Below, in pieces: positions 47,331-56,679 of a stretch of 64,000 nucleotides of DNA (within the stretch, counting starts at the first letter, position 1; each line of letters starts with the position of its first letter). Origin of the DNA: DATARH01 sp036489765 (GTDB lineage: Bacteria; Pseudomonadota; Alphaproteobacteria; ATCC43930; CGMCC-115725); assembly GCA_036489765.1 (NCBI GenBank), contig DASXFE010000114.1, positions 8,532-72,531 on the forward strand, given 5' to 3'. The notes below the pieces were generated by a model. The model had not been told where the DNA came from. It saw only the letters and a program-made list of their open reading frames with translations, and ran no database searches. Made by a program: the position numbers and the translations under genes.

Positions 47331-47650
47331 CATGAGGCGCAGCGTAATCGACAGGCAGAACCAATACCCAAGGGCAAGCGGGATTGCTTGGTCCCGGCTG
47401 CGGCACGATCCCGCTCAACAAAAAGGTCCCGGACTTTTCTCCTTCGGATGATCTGCTGGCGACCGCTCTGGGCGCCGTGCTTTTTCGACGCGACACCGGT
47501 CGAATACGCTCTGCGCTCGACCTGCGTTGACGGCCGACGAGTAGGACCGCGGGCGTCTCGTCCGCTTTTTTGAAAGAGCGGGCGAGACGCCCGCGGTCCA
47601 ACTGTGACACAGTTTCCGCAAGCACCCGCGACGCGCAGCCCGAGGACGCC
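47331..47650. other. 320-base gap with a long inverted repeat
   Basis: No gene-like frame was found. The right half contains the perfect-arm palindrome listed separately; the left half has no feature that I can name. Confidence 0.5.
47544..47599. repeat. 22-base-arm inverted repeat of the GGACCGCGGGCG family
   Basis: Left arm 47544-47565 (GGACCGCGGGCGTCTCGTCCGC) and right arm 47578-47599 are reverse complements with one mismatch around a 12-base spacer beginning with six T. It would form a very strong hairpin. The same core occurs near 38359 and, shortened, at 34318. Confidence 0.7.
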
Positions 47651-48895
47651 ATGCATCAGATGTATTTCACCGAGCAGCCGATGTCGGCCTATCCCGCCAA
47701 GGAGGGGCTCGATTTCGGGGCGACCGCGCTGATGTTCTCGAACAAGCATTTCGACCCGGTCGCGGGCAGCCGGCTCTATAACGAATACCTCGACCAATAC
47801 CTCTATGCCGAGGAGATGGGCATCGAGGGGATCATGCTGAACGAGCATCACAACGCGCCGTTCTGCATGCAGGCGAAATGCAACGTCTTTGCCTCGATCC
47901 TCGCCGCCGCCACCAAGAAGGTGAAGATCGTCCTCCTCGGCAACCCGCTGCCGCTCGCCGAGAACCCGGTGCGGCTTGCCGAGGAATTGTCGATGATCGA
48001 CATGATCTCGCAGGGGCGCCTCGTCTCCGGCTTTGTCCGCGGCGGCGGACAGGAGCAACTCGCGACCGGCGTCAACCCCGCGTTCAACCGCGATCGCTTC
48101 GAGGAGGCGCACGACCTCGTCGTGCAGGCATGGACCCGACCCGGCCCGTTCCGCTTCGAGAAGACCCATTACCAGCACCGCGTCGTCAACCCGTGGGCGG
48201 TGCCGCTGCAAAAGCCGCACCCGCGCGTGTGGATCCCCGGCGTCATCTCCAAGGAAACGATCATCTGGGCGGCACAGCACGGCTATCCCTACATCGCGCT
48301 CAACACCCCGGTCGATCGCACCAACCAGATCTGGAAGATGTACGACGAGGCGGCCGAGGAAGCCGGCTTCACCCCCGGTCCCGACTATCACGGCCTGTTG
48401 AAGCAGATCCACGTCGCCGAGACCGAGGAAAAGGCGGTCGAGAACGCGCGGCAATTCATGTGGATGCAGGGCGAATTTACCGGCCTCGCGCACCCGGTGT
48501 GGTCGACCCCGTCGGGTTATGGCAGCCCCGAGAACCGCCGCGCTTTTGTCGAGTTCGCCTCCGGCGTGTCGAAGAACCCGCGCTATCGCCCGCCGCTCGA
48601 AAAGCAGATGGAAGAATTGATGATCATCGCCGGCACGCCGAAGACGGTGATCGCCCGGCTGCGCGAGCTGTTGGAGAAGACCCGGCCGGGCATCCTCGGG
48701 TTCTGGGGCAATGACGGCTCGGTGACCAACGCAGACTCGCGGACCTGCATCCGCCTGCTGGGCCAGGAGGTCATGCCGGCGGTGCGCGAGATCGCCAAGG
48801 AACTGGGCCTCGAGAGCCCGTTCGAGACCAACCAGCCGGTCAGCATCGACTACATTCCCGGCCGGCGCGAACCGGCTCGCGCGGCGGCGGAGTAA
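47651..48895 (+). CDS. LLM-class flavin-dependent oxidoreductase (luciferase-like, not NtaA type)
   Basis: A 414-residue protein of the bacterial luciferase superfamily, but of a different branch from the three NtaA-type proteins. It opens MYFTEQPMSAYPAKEGLDFG and shows GIEGIMLNEHHN, DMISQGRLVSGFVRGGGQEQ and GTPKTVIARLRELLEKTRPG. The FMN site pattern LAEELSMIDMISQGR is typical. It is followed 4 bases later by a lipocalin-like gene on the same strand. The frame is open upstream, but ATG at 47651 is the first family-like start. Confidence 0.9.
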   Translation: MHQMYFTEQPMSAYPAKEGLDFGATALMFSNKHFDPVAGSRLYNEYLDQYLYAEEMGIEGIMLNEHHNAPFCMQAKCNVFASILAAATKKVKIVLLGNPLPLAENPVRLAEELSMIDMISQGRLVSGFVRGGGQEQLATGVNPAFNRDRFEEAHDLVVQAWTRPGPFRFEKTHYQHRVVNPWAVPLQKPHPRVWIPGVISKETIIWAAQHGYPYIALNTPVDRTNQIWKMYDEAAEEAGFTPGPDYHGLLKQIHVAETEEKAVENARQFMWMQGEFTGLAHPVWSTPSGYGSPENRRAFVEFASGVSKNPRYRPPLEKQMEELMIIAGTPKTVIARLRELLEKTRPGILGFWGNDGSVTNADSRTCIRLLGQEVMPAVREIAKELGLESPFETNQPVSIDYIPGRREPARAAAE

Positions 48896-48899
48896 GGGC

Positions 48900-49295
48900 A
48901 TGCCGGTCTCTCTCGTCGGCACCTGGAAGCTGGTGCGCGCCGCGGCCAAGGGCGGCAACGGCGCCCCTCTCCCCGAGCCCTATGGCGGCAAGGGCATCGG
49001 CCGCGTCACCTTTACCGCCGAAGGGCGCATGCAGGCCGTCGTCTGCGACGGCCGCCAGGACTTGCCCGCGGGCGTCGCGCGCGACTACAGCTCGTACTGC
49101 GGCAACTACACCTTTGACGGAAAGACGCTCACCACTCGCGTCGATGCCGCCTCCGACCCCGCCCGCCTGGGGAGCGACCAGGTGCGCGGCGTCCGCATCG
49201 ACGGCGATTTCGTGGTGTTGACCCCGCCGCCGCGGCAGTCAGGCGGGAAACAGGAATACCGCGAGCTGACCTGGAAGAAGATCTCGGACGAGTAG
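48900..49295 (+). CDS. Lipocalin-like domain protein
   Basis: A 131-residue protein with the lipocalin-like (PF13924-type) pattern: VSLVGTWKLVRAAAK at the start, GRVTFTAEGRMQAVV, YCGNYTFDGKTLTTRV and a late RELTWKK. There is no signal peptide, so it is cytoplasmic. The family often sits beside monooxygenases and may bind a small hydrophobic ligand. It is coupled to the LLM gene (4-base gap). Confidence 0.75.
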   Translation: MPVSLVGTWKLVRAAAKGGNGAPLPEPYGGKGIGRVTFTAEGRMQAVVCDGRQDLPAGVARDYSSYCGNYTFDGKTLTTRVDAASDPARLGSDQVRGVRIDGDFVVLTPPPRQSGGKQEYRELTWKKISDE

Positions 49296-49332
49296 GGCGA
49301 GGACCACCTATAACGCCACGTGGAGGCAGTCC

Positions 49333-50208
49333 TCAAGCAGAATACTTTTCTATCTGTGCAAAGGCCTGTTTGGCCTCGTCAGAGTACCGCGTGGTTCGGC
49401 ATAAGAGCCGATTCATCATATGCAACGGAAGCGGCATTGGCCTGAATATGTCAACAATCAAGACGACGCGCAATTCATTGCTTTCATTGAATACTTCATG
49501 CTCCCAGCTGTCATCAAATACAATGCTTTCTCCCTCTTCCCAGGCGTAATATTGATCCTTTACCCGGATCGATGGAGGATTGATTTTAGGTACCCGCAAA
49601 GCCAAATGGTAACGTAGATAACCCATGGAGGGTCCGCAATGAGCAGGGATTGATTTCCCTGCGTCCAGGATTGAAAAGAAGGCAGAAATTACCCCAGGAA
49701 TTTGATCTATCAACGCCGTCGTCTGAGGGCATTTCTCTCTATTTGCTGTCGGCGTTCCAATGAACGTCGCAAGTGTAAATATCCGCCAATCCTTATCCGG
49801 ATTTACCGTCCCGGAGATATACGTTTCCCTGGGCGATATTTCATGATATCGCGGAATCCGGTTTTTATGCGTTAAAACGGATTCCAATTCATTTTGGATA
49901 ATTCGATAATTTTGATCGAGAATGCGTAGCGAAGGGCACACTTTGTCTATGTCATGAAATGCTGCGCGCCTTTCGCCATCGGCCGCCCAGGCAAAACATT
50001 TGTTGAGGATGCTCAGCGCACTATCTGCCGGATGACGTACCGCTTGGCGCACGCGCGTGGCATTCGGTATTCGTATCCGCATAGGATTTGTGTCCAGCGC
50101 CAAGGTTTGCATCTCACGATGCCCTTCGTCGCTTTTAGCAATCCCGTGCAATGCCTTCAGTAGCCCTGACGAGGTAATCGATTTGGAATTGATCCCGTTC
50201 AGGCTCAC
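49333..50208 (-). CDS. Aspartyl/asparaginyl beta-hydroxylase-like dioxygenase
   Basis: A 291-residue protein (GTG at 50208; an ATG at 50112 preceded by GAAGGG gives 259 residues and may be the true start). The family pattern lies in the second half: FFSILDAGKSIPAHCGPSMG with the first metal His, YHLALRVP, then DSWEHEVFNESNELRVVLIVD with the second His and an Arg for 2-oxoglutarate. Such enzymes hydroxylate Asp/Asn or small peptides and lipids. Base use is clearly more AT-rich than its neighbours, a sign of acquisition by transfer. It is convergent with the lipocalin-like gene. Confidence 0.72.
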   Translation of the reverse strand: MSLNGINSKSITSSGLLKALHGIAKSDEGHREMQTLALDTNPMRIRIPNATRVRQAVRHPADSALSILNKCFAWAADGERRAAFHDIDKVCPSLRILDQNYRIIQNELESVLTHKNRIPRYHEISPRETYISGTVNPDKDWRIFTLATFIGTPTANREKCPQTTALIDQIPGVISAFFSILDAGKSIPAHCGPSMGYLRYHLALRVPKINPPSIRVKDQYYAWEEGESIVFDDSWEHEVFNESNELRVVLIVDIFRPMPLPLHMMNRLLCRTTRYSDEAKQAFAQIEKYSA

Positions 50209-50402
50209 GAAGGCGGCTCATCGTCGGACGCTTCCATGCGCCCGGGGGTGGGGTCAGCGGGATAAGAGCCTTCCGCTCGGACCGCCGGAGGACCGCTTCC
50301 CCGCACCGGCGGGAACATCGCCGATGACCACCCGGGCCCCACTGCCGCAGGACCCAACCGGTTCTTCATGCGGCTTTACCGCGAAAGACGAAGGGTAACG
50401 CT

Positions 50403-51710
50403 ATGACCGCAGATCCGATATCCCACAACATCCGCCGGATCGCGCATCTCGACTTGATGGGCGCGGGGCAGGTGACTGTGGAGGGTGACTATGCCTATGT
50501 CGGGCACATCACCAACAAGGAGGGGCTGGGGACAACGATCCTCGATGTGTCGGACCCGGCGAACCCGCGCGTCGTGTCGACGATCACCCTCGACGACGCC
50601 GACTCGCACAGCCACAAGGCGCGGGTCGCCGGCGACATCATGGTCGTCAATGCCGAGCGCAACAATTCGGGGATCGGGCGCAAGGCCGAGCAGCTTCCCG
50701 GCATGCGCGGGCGGCTGCGCGGGCTCCTCGGCCGCGACCCGACGCACCAGGAACTGGCCGATCGGCTCGGCGTCGAGGCGGTCGACATCCCGCTCCTCGA
50801 GGAGGCCGAGAAGAACCCTTACGACAAGGGCGGGTTCAAGATCTATGACATCTCGAACAAAGCGCGGCCCGAGCTGCTGTCGTATCAGAAGACCGGCGGG
50901 ATCGGCGTCCATCGCTTCGACATGGATGCCGACTACGCCTACATCTCGACCGAGATGGCCGGGTTCATCGGCAACATCCTGGTGATCTACGACATTCGGG
51001 ATCCCGCCCATCCAACCGAAGTGTCGCGCTGGTGGATGAAGGGCCAGCACACCGCCGGGGGCGAGACCCCGGATTGGCCGGGCCGCCAGAACCGCCTTCA
51101 CCACGCCCTCCGCTTTGGAGACGAGATGTGGGCCGGGTGCTGGCATGGGGGGCTGCGCGTCATCGATGTCCGCGACATCACGAAGCCCACGACGCTTGCC
51201 GAATACAACTACCACCCGCCCTTCCCCGAACCGACGCACACGGTCATGCCGCTGCCGTTCCGCCCCGGCGGGCGGCGGATCGCGCTGGCGATCGACGAGG
51301 AGGACCAGTTCTACGGCGCCGCCGAGGCCGAAGCCCGCCGAGGCCGCCCGCACGCCGCACTGTGGACCTTCGATGTGACCGATTGGAACGCGGTCAAGCC
51401 GCTGGCGATGTTCGAGGTCAGCGAGCTCGACTCGCCTTACGCGAGGACGCCGGGCGGCCGGTTCGGCGCGCACCAGTTCGCCGAGCGGATCGATGCCGAC
51501 GGCTTGGTCTACTGCGCCTGGTTCAGTGGCGGGCTTCGCGTCGTCGATGTCGGCGATCCGCGCAGCCCGCGGGAGGTCGCCTGGTACATCCCCGAACCGT
51601 GTGGCGGCCGCCCGAGCCCGCAATCGAACGACGTCGAAACCGACAAGCGCGGCCTGATCTACCTCGCCGACCGAAACGTCGGCCTCGATATCCTGGAGTT
51701 GCGGCGGTAG
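50403..51710 (+). CDS. LVIVD-repeat beta-propeller protein
   Basis: A 435-residue protein built from repeated segments of the kind TTILDVSDPANPRVVSTI, FKIYDISNKARPELLSYQ, ILVIYDIRDPAHPTEVSRW, LRVIDVRDITKPTTLAEY, TFDVTDWNAVKPLAMFEV and LRVVDVGDPRSPREVAWY, each an LVIVD-like blade. Conserved histidines (SHSHKAR, RLHHALRF) may hold a metal. There is no signal peptide that I can see. Function unknown; the fold suggests a binding or scaffolding role. Confidence 0.75.
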   Translation: MTADPISHNIRRIAHLDLMGAGQVTVEGDYAYVGHITNKEGLGTTILDVSDPANPRVVSTITLDDADSHSHKARVAGDIMVVNAERNNSGIGRKAEQLPGMRGRLRGLLGRDPTHQELADRLGVEAVDIPLLEEAEKNPYDKGGFKIYDISNKARPELLSYQKTGGIGVHRFDMDADYAYISTEMAGFIGNILVIYDIRDPAHPTEVSRWWMKGQHTAGGETPDWPGRQNRLHHALRFGDEMWAGCWHGGLRVIDVRDITKPTTLAEYNYHPPFPEPTHTVMPLPFRPGGRRIALAIDEEDQFYGAAEAEARRGRPHAALWTFDVTDWNAVKPLAMFEVSELDSPYARTPGGRFGAHQFAERIDADGLVYCAWFSGGLRVVDVGDPRSPREVAWYIPEPCGGRPSPQSNDVETDKRGLIYLADRNVGLDILELRR

Positions 51711-51730
51711 GGCCTCGATCACGCGGCGGT

Positions 51731-52383
51731 TCAACAGCGCGAAGCATCCGGCAGTCGCCACCTCGCGAGGGGAATGTGCCGACGACGCCCCCCAGGCTGC
51801 AGACCAGTCTGAATTCGTTGACCGTCCAGCCGATCTCCGGAATCTGCTCCCGGATCTCACGCGGGTCGTAGAGCAGCGTCAGATGAGGCTCGATCTGTCG
51901 TCCTGCAGACGAGATGCCGATGCCTTTGAGGGCGACTCCGAGTTCGGCGTGGAGCATGCGGATGCCGTCGGCGCCCTCGCCGCCGCGCAAGACCAGCGCC
52001 CGCTTCGCACGTCCTGAGAAGCTCTCCACCCGATCGAACCCGACGCGGAATGCCGGGTGAAGCACGCTGGCGCAAGCCGCCCCGATCGCCATCAGCACCG
52101 CCGGCGCCATATCGCCATACCGGCAGATGCCGTGCAGCGACACATGCAGGCAGTCTCGATCGATCGGGTGCTCTCGCAGCCGATGCCGGCGCCGCAAATC
52201 CCAAGCGACGCTCCGAATCCGCGCGGCAATGCCGGCGGGCGGGTAGAGCGCGAGAAACACCGGGTCCGATTGACCCGGATCGAGCTCATCGCGCAGGCCC
52301 TGGGGCCGGGCGATGAAATTGTCACGCCAAAACGCGAGCTGAGGCGGCGAGCCGCCAGCTTCGGAGATCAGAGTGGGGGGCAT
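51731..52383 (-). CDS. 2'-5' RNA ligase / 2H phosphoesterase-like protein, frameshifted at its end
   Basis: The ATG at 52383 follows AAGGAG by 8 bases. The two HxT/S motifs of the 2H family are visible (LHVSLHG near residue 80 and PHLTLLY near residue 168), with FLALYPPAG in front. The uninterrupted frame runs on to 51523 with an arginine-rich tail over the neighbouring gene. Adding one base to the C-run at 51788-51793 gives HIPLARWRLP and a stop at 51731, the usual LigT-type ending. Such enzymes cleave or join 2',3'-cyclic phosphate RNA or small nucleotides. Confidence 0.7.
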
Positions 52384-52549
52384 CTGACCGGCTCCTTGTC
52401 TGCCGATAACAATGGAACATATAGGGAACAATCGCAACAGCTTTTGTTAGCATCGGCGGATTTCCTCTCGCTTATTGTCATAGGTGAAAGACGTGCTGCG
52501 CCGGCGGCGATACAGGGCGCGCGATCTTCGCCCGGGATCGGAGGCATCG

Positions 52550-52786
52550 ATGCGCCGGCACCCGCGAAACCGTCACTTGCGCCCCGAGACGCTGGCGGCC
52601 CGGATCGACCACGCGGCGGAGGAGATCAACCCGTTCCTCGGCGTGATCGCGATCGGGCTCGTCGTGCTGAACCTCGTCGCGCTCGCCTTTCTCGCCCCGA
52701 ACCTGTCGCTAAGCCGCCGCCATCCCACCGCCGCGGTCAAGACGATGCCCGGCCCTCAACTGATCGGACCCGGCGGGGCCCAGTAA
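52550..52786 (+). CDS. Small single-pass membrane protein (78 aa)
   Basis: The ATG at 52550 follows GGAGG by 6 bases. The product has a basic N-terminus (RRHPRNRHLRPE), a helix LAARIDHAAEEINP, and one membrane segment (FLGVIAIGLVVLNLVALAFLA), then a short polar tail. A GTG at 52484 would add 22 arginine-rich residues. I do not recognise a family. It is convergent with the ClC gene. Confidence 0.5.
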   Translation: MRRHPRNRHLRPETLAARIDHAAEEINPFLGVIAIGLVVLNLVALAFLAPNLSLSRRHPTAAVKTMPGPQLIGPGGAQ

Positions 52787-52807
52787 GCCTGAGCCCCGCC
52801 GGGACAG

Positions 52808-54652
52808 TCACGCATTGATCTGCGCAGGTTTGGACCCGCCGCGACGGCGCAACCGCCGCCACGGGAAAAACGCCATGCGGTCGCTATCCTCCTGCCGCAA
52901 CTGCGTTCGCACCCGCAGCAGATCGCGCCAGCCGACATAGCCGACGAGCGTCGCGTCGGCCCGCGACAACACGGCGACGTGGGCCACGTTGAGATGCGAC
53001 ATCCGCTCGATGACGGTTTCCAGATATTCGTCGGGATAGGCCGTCGGCACCGTCGCCCGGTTGAGCAGCGCGCCGAGCGTCATGCGCCGGTGGCGACCGG
53101 CGCGGCGCCACGCCAGGACGGCCGGCGGATCGACGATGCCGACGACGCGCCGTTCGGCGTCGACGACCGGAAAGCTCGGGTGCCGTGTCGTCGGCATCGT
53201 CAGGAAGGCGGTCGCCTCGTGCAGCGTGATCGTCTCGGGCAGCGTCTCGACCTCGCTGGTCATGACCTCGGCAACGCGCTTGAGGGCAAAGGGATCGACC
53301 CGGTATTCCCGCAGCAGATGATGCCCGTGCCGCGCGATCTTTTCGGTCAGGATCGAGCGGCGCATCAGCAGCACGGTGACGAGATGCGCGGTCACGCAAG
53401 CCGCCGTCAGCGGAAGCAGGACATGGGTGTTGCCGGTCGCCTCGGTCGCGAAAAAGATCGCCGTGAGCGGCGAGCGCATCGTGCCGCCCATCGTGGCGGC
53501 CATCGCGAGGAGCGCCCAGAAACCGGGACTCGCGGCCGGCATGAAATGCGCCAGCATCGTTCCCATGCCGCCACCCAGGATCAGCAGCGGCGCAAGCACG
53601 CCGCCCGATGTGCCGGAGCCCAGCGCGACCGCCCAGATCACGGCCTTCACGGCCAGCAGCAATAGCCCTGCCGTGGGCACCACGTCGCCGCTCAGCATGT
53701 GCTGGATGCTGTCATAGCCGACGCCCAGCGCGGCGGGATCGATCAGCCCGCCGACGCCGACGACGACGCCGCCCAGCATCGGCCACCACATCCAATGGAT
53801 CGACAGCTTGGAAAAGAGGTCTTCGCAGCCATACACGAACTGGGTCAGGAAACCGGACAGAAGGCCCGACAGCAGCCCGATCAGGATCCAGCAGCCGAGT
53901 GCGGCGGAAGACACCGCCATGCCACCGTCAAACGGGAAGAGGGGCAGCGGCATCTGCAGCCAGGCCCGTTCGATCGCCGCCGTTATGGCCGCCGCCGCCA
54001 CCGGGACAAAGCTGCGCGGGGTCCACTCGAAGAGCAGAAGCTCGACCGCGAGCATGATCGCTGCGATCGGCGTGCCGAACACGGTCGTCATACCGGCCGC
54101 GGCGCCGGCGACGAGCAGCGTCCGGCGCTCGGCATCGCTGACCGGCAGCACCTGCGCGATCAGGGAACCGATGGCGCCGCCGGTCATGATGATGGGGCCC
54201 TCGGCGCCGAACGGCCCGCCGGTGCCGATAGAGATCGCCGATGACAGGGGCTTCAGGATCGCCACCTTGAGGTCGAGCCGGCTGCGTCCGAGCAGGATCG
54301 CCTCGATCGCCTCGGGAATGCCGTGGCCGCGGATCTTCTCGCTGCCAAAGCGGGCCATCAGCCCGATGGCGAGGGCCCCGAGCACCGGTACGGCAACCGC
54401 CGCATAGCCCAGCGGCGAGTGCCCCAGATTGAGCGTCGCCAGGCTGACTTGCTGGAAATAGGCCAGGTTGGTGAACAGCCGAATCAGATCGAGCAGCAGC
54501 ACGCCCGCGATAAACCCAGCCGTCCCGACGACGACGGCGATCGCCGCGACCAACACGACCCGCGGCCCGGTGGTAAAGTCGCCGAGCTGCTGTGCCGGCT
54601 GCGGGCGGGGCTCGGCAAGATGGGTTGGCTTTGGACGCGTTACGCTATTCAA
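52808..54652 (-). CDS. ClC-type chloride channel/antiporter with C-terminal CBS domains
   Basis: A 614-residue protein. Ion-path signatures are GHGIPEAIEAIL (GSGIP equivalent) near residue 112, GTGGPFGAEGPI with the gating Glu, and GSGTSGGVLAPLL near residue 345. The C-terminal 180 residues hold two CBS domains (VAEVMTSEVETLPETITLHEA; ATVPTAYPDEYLETVIERM), which in this family sense nucleotides. The TTG start at 54652 follows GGAGGACAGG. It exports or exchanges chloride or another anion. A MarR gene is divergent. Confidence 0.9.
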   Translation of the reverse strand: MNSVTRPKPTHLAEPRPQPAQQLGDFTTGPRVVLVAAIAVVVGTAGFIAGVLLLDLIRLFTNLAYFQQVSLATLNLGHSPLGYAAVAVPVLGALAIGLMARFGSEKIRGHGIPEAIEAILLGRSRLDLKVAILKPLSSAISIGTGGPFGAEGPIIMTGGAIGSLIAQVLPVSDAERRTLLVAGAAAGMTTVFGTPIAAIMLAVELLLFEWTPRSFVPVAAAAITAAIERAWLQMPLPLFPFDGGMAVSSAALGCWILIGLLSGLLSGFLTQFVYGCEDLFSKLSIHWMWWPMLGGVVVGVGGLIDPAALGVGYDSIQHMLSGDVVPTAGLLLLAVKAVIWAVALGSGTSGGVLAPLLILGGGMGTMLAHFMPAASPGFWALLAMAATMGGTMRSPLTAIFFATEATGNTHVLLPLTAACVTAHLVTVLLMRRSILTEKIARHGHHLLREYRVDPFALKRVAEVMTSEVETLPETITLHEATAFLTMPTTRHPSFPVVDAERRVVGIVDPPAVLAWRRAGRHRRMTLGALLNRATVPTAYPDEYLETVIERMSHLNVAHVAVLSRADATLVGYVGWRDLLRVRTQLRQEDSDRMAFFPWRRLRRRGGSKPAQINA

Positions 54653-54727
54653 CCTGTCCTCCGTCTATCGGGCAAAAGACGGTTGGCACGCAAGCGTCCG
54701 GGCGCGTCTTTGCATGGGAAAAATATC

Positions 54728-55231
54728 GTGGCACGAGGTAAATATAAAAATGAGGGGATAAACACCAGCGATGCCGGCGCGATTCTGCCCCGCCGTGGGC
54801 GCAACGGTCGGGCCCGGCTCGATCACGACGCCTACCGCATGCTCGCCGATTTTCGCTATCTAATTCGCCGTTTCTTGGCGTTCAGTCAGGACGCGGCTCG
54901 GCGCGGCGGGCTCAGTCCGCGCCACCACCAGGCCCTCCTGGCGATCAAGGGATTTCCTGGAAAGGATGCTCCGACGATCGGTGACCTTGCCGAACGGTTG
55001 TGCATTCGCCATCACAGCGCTGTCGAGCTCGCCGACCGGCTGGTGGAAGCGGGCCTGATCGAGCGGCGCCACGACCCGCACGACCGTCGCCGCGTGTTTT
55101 TGCCGCTGACCGCCGAGGGGGAACGGCAGCTCGGCGGTCTGTCCGCGGCTCATTTCGAGGAGCTGCACCGCCTGCGGCCGGCGCTGCTCTCGATCCTCGA
55201 CAGCATCGGACCTCCGGAGGACGAGCTATAG
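54728..55231 (+). CDS. MarR-family transcriptional regulator
   Basis: A 167-residue winged-helix regulator. The MarR core reads FLAFSQDAARRGGLSPRHHQALLAI, then TIGDLAERLCIRHHSAVELADRLVEAGLIERR and the beta wing HDPHDRRRVFLPLTAEG. The start is uncertain: GTG at 54728 gives an extended N-terminus; an internal ATG at about 54839 would also retain the fold. It is divergent from the ClC channel, so it may control that gene. Confidence 0.82.
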   Translation: MARGKYKNEGINTSDAGAILPRRGRNGRARLDHDAYRMLADFRYLIRRFLAFSQDAARRGGLSPRHHQALLAIKGFPGKDAPTIGDLAERLCIRHHSAVELADRLVEAGLIERRHDPHDRRRVFLPLTAEGERQLGGLSAAHFEELHRLRPALLSILDSIGPPEDEL

Positions 55232-55325
55232 CCGTTTCCGTCGTTTCGGCCGACGGCGAACCGTTTCTTCCCCCGCTGGGCCCAAAGACTCCCTAGATTC
55301 GAGCGCCAGCCACGGAGGATTTGGG

Positions 55326-55721
55326 ATGAAGCGGGAGATCATTCGCGTCGAGCCGCTCTCGACCTGGCTCGAACGGTGGAAGGCGCCCACCTCGGCGGTG
55401 ACGCGGGCCGGCGACACGATCTACGTCTCGGGCTTTCCGCCCTTCGACCCGGCCACCGGCGAGGTCGTCGACGCACCAATCGAGCGCCAGACCGAACTCG
55501 TCCTCGAACAGATGAAACTGTGCCTCGAAACCGCGGGATCGTCGCTCGGCAACGTGCTGAAATGCAATGTCTACTGCACCTCGGTCGAACAGTTCGCCGC
55601 GGTCAACGCGATCTACGCCCGCTATTTCCCGAAAGACCCGCCCGCCCGCATCTTCGTCAACGTCCCTGCCTGGCCCGGCCATTTCGACATCGAGATCGAC
55701 TGCATCGCGACCATAGGGTGA
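55326..55721 (+). CDS. RidA/YjgF-family protein
   Basis: A 131-residue protein of the RidA family, which hydrolyses reactive enamine/imine intermediates formed by PLP enzymes. Typical features are TIYVSGFPPFDPATGEVVD, QTELVLEQMKLCLETAGSSL and ARIFVNVPAWPGHFDIEID with the Arg that binds the imine carboxylate. An unusual insertion (FPPFDP) replaces the common GQIPLDP. The ATG is preceded by GAGG-like bases. Confidence 0.88.
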   Translation: MKREIIRVEPLSTWLERWKAPTSAVTRAGDTIYVSGFPPFDPATGEVVDAPIERQTELVLEQMKLCLETAGSSLGNVLKCNVYCTSVEQFAAVNAIYARYFPKDPPARIFVNVPAWPGHFDIEIDCIATIG

Positions 55722-55828
55722 GGCGCCCAGCGTCGCAGGATGGGTAAGGCGTTGGCGAAACCCGTCAGTGTCGTGCCCGCCGCGGCCGACTGGGGGCGCC
55801 GAACCCATCTTGCGGACTACGGGCTTGT

Positions 55829-56674
55829 TTACGTCCTCGCGACCAGCAACACCTCTGACGTCCCCGGGTGCAGCCCGTCCGCCCGGCGCGCGAAATAGCG
55901 CCGCGCCTGATCGGGGCCGGTGACACAACTCGCCTCCTTGAATCCGCATTCGAGCGCCAGCGCCGCCATCTCCTCCGGCGTGAAAAAGCTGAGGAAGGGC
56001 GTGCCGCCGGCGCGGGCGCCGCGTTCGGCCATCTCGCGGCCGGGGCGCTCCTCGGGCGAGGCCTGGTCGAGCGGCAACAGAAACGTCATCGCCAAGGTCG
56101 AGCCCGGCGCGAGCGTCGCGATCTGGCTCAGGCTCGCCGCGATCGCCTCCTTCGACAGGTACATCGCGACCCCGGTCGACGACACGACCGCCGGCCTCCC
56201 GATATCGAACCCGGCCGCGATCAACCGTCGCTCCCACCACGAGCCCTCTGCCTCGAAATCCACCGGCACGAGCCGCAGCCAATCGGGCACGCCAAAGCCG
56301 AGCTTGTCGAGACGACGCCGCTTCCACGCCTGCGCCCCCGGCCGGTCGACCTCAAACACCGTGAGGCGCGACGCGATCTCTGGCCGGCGCTGCGCGAAGG
56401 TGTCGAGCCCGGCGCCGAGGATCACGTATTGCCCGACACCGCGCCCGGCCGCTTCCACGACGAGGTCCTCGATATACCGGGCCCGCGCGACGATCGCGGC
56501 GCGGAAGATCCGCGTGCCCTCGGGGTGCATGTCGCCGCGCTCCCGCCAGCCCTCTTCGGGCGCGGCAAGGCGCAGCCCGCACGTGTCCTCGAACACGTGC
56601 GGAGGCGCATCCACCTCGACATGCAGCGCCCGCCACAACGCCACCCGCACCGCCGTGCTGTCCGGCAGGTCCAT
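55829..56674 (-). CDS. Class I SAM-dependent methyltransferase (leucine carboxyl methyltransferase-like)
   Basis: A 281-residue protein of the TIGR00027/LCM-related group. The SAM-binding segment YVILGAGLDTFAQRRPEI, the acidic FEVDRPGAQAWKR and a late GVAMYLSKEAI are family marks. Members methylate carboxyl or hydroxyl groups of small molecules. It ends 5 bases before the receiver protein gene on the same strand, so a shared transcript is possible, though a functional link is not clear. Confidence 0.85.
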   Translation of the reverse strand: MDLPDSTAVRVALWRALHVEVDAPPHVFEDTCGLRLAAPEEGWRERGDMHPEGTRIFRAAIVARARYIEDLVVEAAGRGVGQYVILGAGLDTFAQRRPEIASRLTVFEVDRPGAQAWKRRRLDKLGFGVPDWLRLVPVDFEAEGSWWERRLIAAGFDIGRPAVVSSTGVAMYLSKEAIAASLSQIATLAPGSTLAMTFLLPLDQASPEERPGREMAERGARAGGTPFLSFFTPEEMAALALECGFKEASCVTGPDQARRYFARRADGLHPGTSEVLLVART

Positions 56675-56679
56675 GACCT

